Of a stretch of 8,439 nt of DNA, positions 8,040 to 8,439 are shown piece by piece. Under the pieces are notes generated by a model, which worked only from the letters and a program-made list of their open reading frames with translations, made no database searches and was not told the DNA's origin. Each line of letters starts with the position of its first letter. The stretch's first letter is position 1. The stretch spans positions 1 to 8,439 of the forward strand of contig JACNJI010000200.1 of NCBI GenBank assembly GCA_014382645.1. Reading direction: 5' to 3'. The DNA is from Verrucomicrobiota bacterium. Its GTDB lineage: Bacteria; Verrucomicrobiota; Verrucomicrobiia; Opitutales; Seribacteraceae. The translations under genes were made by a program, and so were the position numbers.

Positions 8040-8439
8040 TTCTTGATGCCAAAATTCCAGCCGGAACCTTATCCGAAAAATGGGACAACCATCGCTTTTC
8101 GATGAAGCTGGTGAATCCCGCAAACAAGCGAAAGTACCGCATAATCGTTGTCGGTTCGGGATTGGCTGGCGGATCCGCTGCCGCCACCTTGGGTGAACTT
8201 GGTTACAATGTGAACTGCTTCTGCTATCAAGACAGTCCGCGGCGGGCTCATTCCATTTCTTCCCAATGTGGAATCAATGGCGCCAAGCACTATCAGAACG
8301 ATGGCGACAGCATACACAGACTTTTTTACTATACCGTCCAGGGGTGCGACTTTCTGTCAAGGGAAGCCAATGTCTATCGTCTTTGTCACGTAAGGGGCAA
8401 CAATGTCAGCCAATGCTTGTTCCAAAGATGTCCCCTTGC
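8036..8439 (+). CDS. sdhA: Succinate dehydrogenase / fumarate reductase flavoprotein subunit, N-terminal part
   Basis: This catalytic subunit oxidises succinate to fumarate, or does the reverse, using covalently bound FAD at the cytoplasmic face of complex II. Only the first 134 residues are inside the window. It starts at ATG 8036, overlapping the sdhC stop (ATGA). The opening [13 protein letters not shown] and [10 protein letters not shown] is typical of the b558-associated type. The dinucleotide-binding loop [12 protein letters not shown] is at 38-49. [12 protein letters not shown] (66-77) carries His72, the expected covalent FAD attachment site. HYQNDGDS (85-92) and SREANVYRL (108-116) follow. 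The frame is open to the edge. Residues past ~78 show unusual changes at normally invariant positions: Cys78 for Gly in the QGGIN motif, Tyr99 for Asp, Cys104 for Gly, Leu107 for Arg, and a poorly matching last 18 residues. These look like sequence errors near a contig end or early decay. sdhB would be expected next. Confidence 0.93.
   Translation, partial: MILDAKIPAGTLSEKWDNHRFSMKLVNPANKRKYRIIVVGSGLAGGSAAATLGELGYNVNCFCYQDSPRRAHSISSQCGINGAKHYQNDGDSIHRLFYYTVQGCDFLSREANVYRLCHVRGNNVSQCLFQRCPL

Overview
This 8.4 kb window looks like chromosomal DNA from a Gram-negative bacterium of the Planctomycetota-Verrucomicrobiota-Chlamydiota group. An Opitutales/Coraliomargarita-like member of Verrucomicrobiota is my best guess. 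The reasons are the b558-type sdhC-sdhA pair, a CTP synthase with a short N-terminal extension, a Tat-exported NHL beta-propeller protein of a kind common in Verrucomicrobiota and Planctomycetota, and a PF04909-type amidohydrolase. The placement is inference from remembered family resemblance; no search was run.

Layout. Positions 1-3919 hold a tightly packed minus-strand cluster read right to left: amidohydrolase (3919-3035), ABC ATPase (3024-2389), FtsX/MacB-type permease (2392-1004) and a cytosine-5 DNA methyltransferase (1007 to beyond position 1). Three of these four junctions are a 10-nt gap or 4-nt GTGA/ATGA overlaps, which suggests one operon with translational coupling. Upstream lies pyrG (5689-4007, minus), separated from the cluster by 87 nt with a possible weak terminator. 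A divergent intergenic region (5690-5909) precedes a plus-strand gene for a Tat-signal NHL beta-propeller protein (5910-6989). After a 267-nt gap come sdhC (7257-8039) and the start of sdhA (8036 to the window end), again overlapping by 4 nt.

The central 4.7 kb and sdhC are cleanly open. Two genes are broken. The methyltransferase carries two 1-nt insertions and a premature TGA. The NHL gene carries two 1-nt insertions, two 1-nt deletions and a premature TAG. Both can be followed motif by motif across frames. They are either decaying pseudogenes or places where the sequence is unreliable. The last ~170 nt of sdhA show many changes at normally invariant residues, which favours a base-quality problem at least at the right edge.

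How the genes work together. The ABC ATPase and permease form a plausible envelope ABC complex, with the amidohydrolase co-transcribed. pyrG supplies CTP. sdhC/sdhA encode the membrane anchor and flavoprotein of succinate dehydrogenase/fumarate reductase. I see no rRNA, tRNA, CRISPR array, IS element or phage gene, and no convincing undescribed system. The most notable points are the methyltransferase coupled to a transporter operon and the unusual pattern of lesions.
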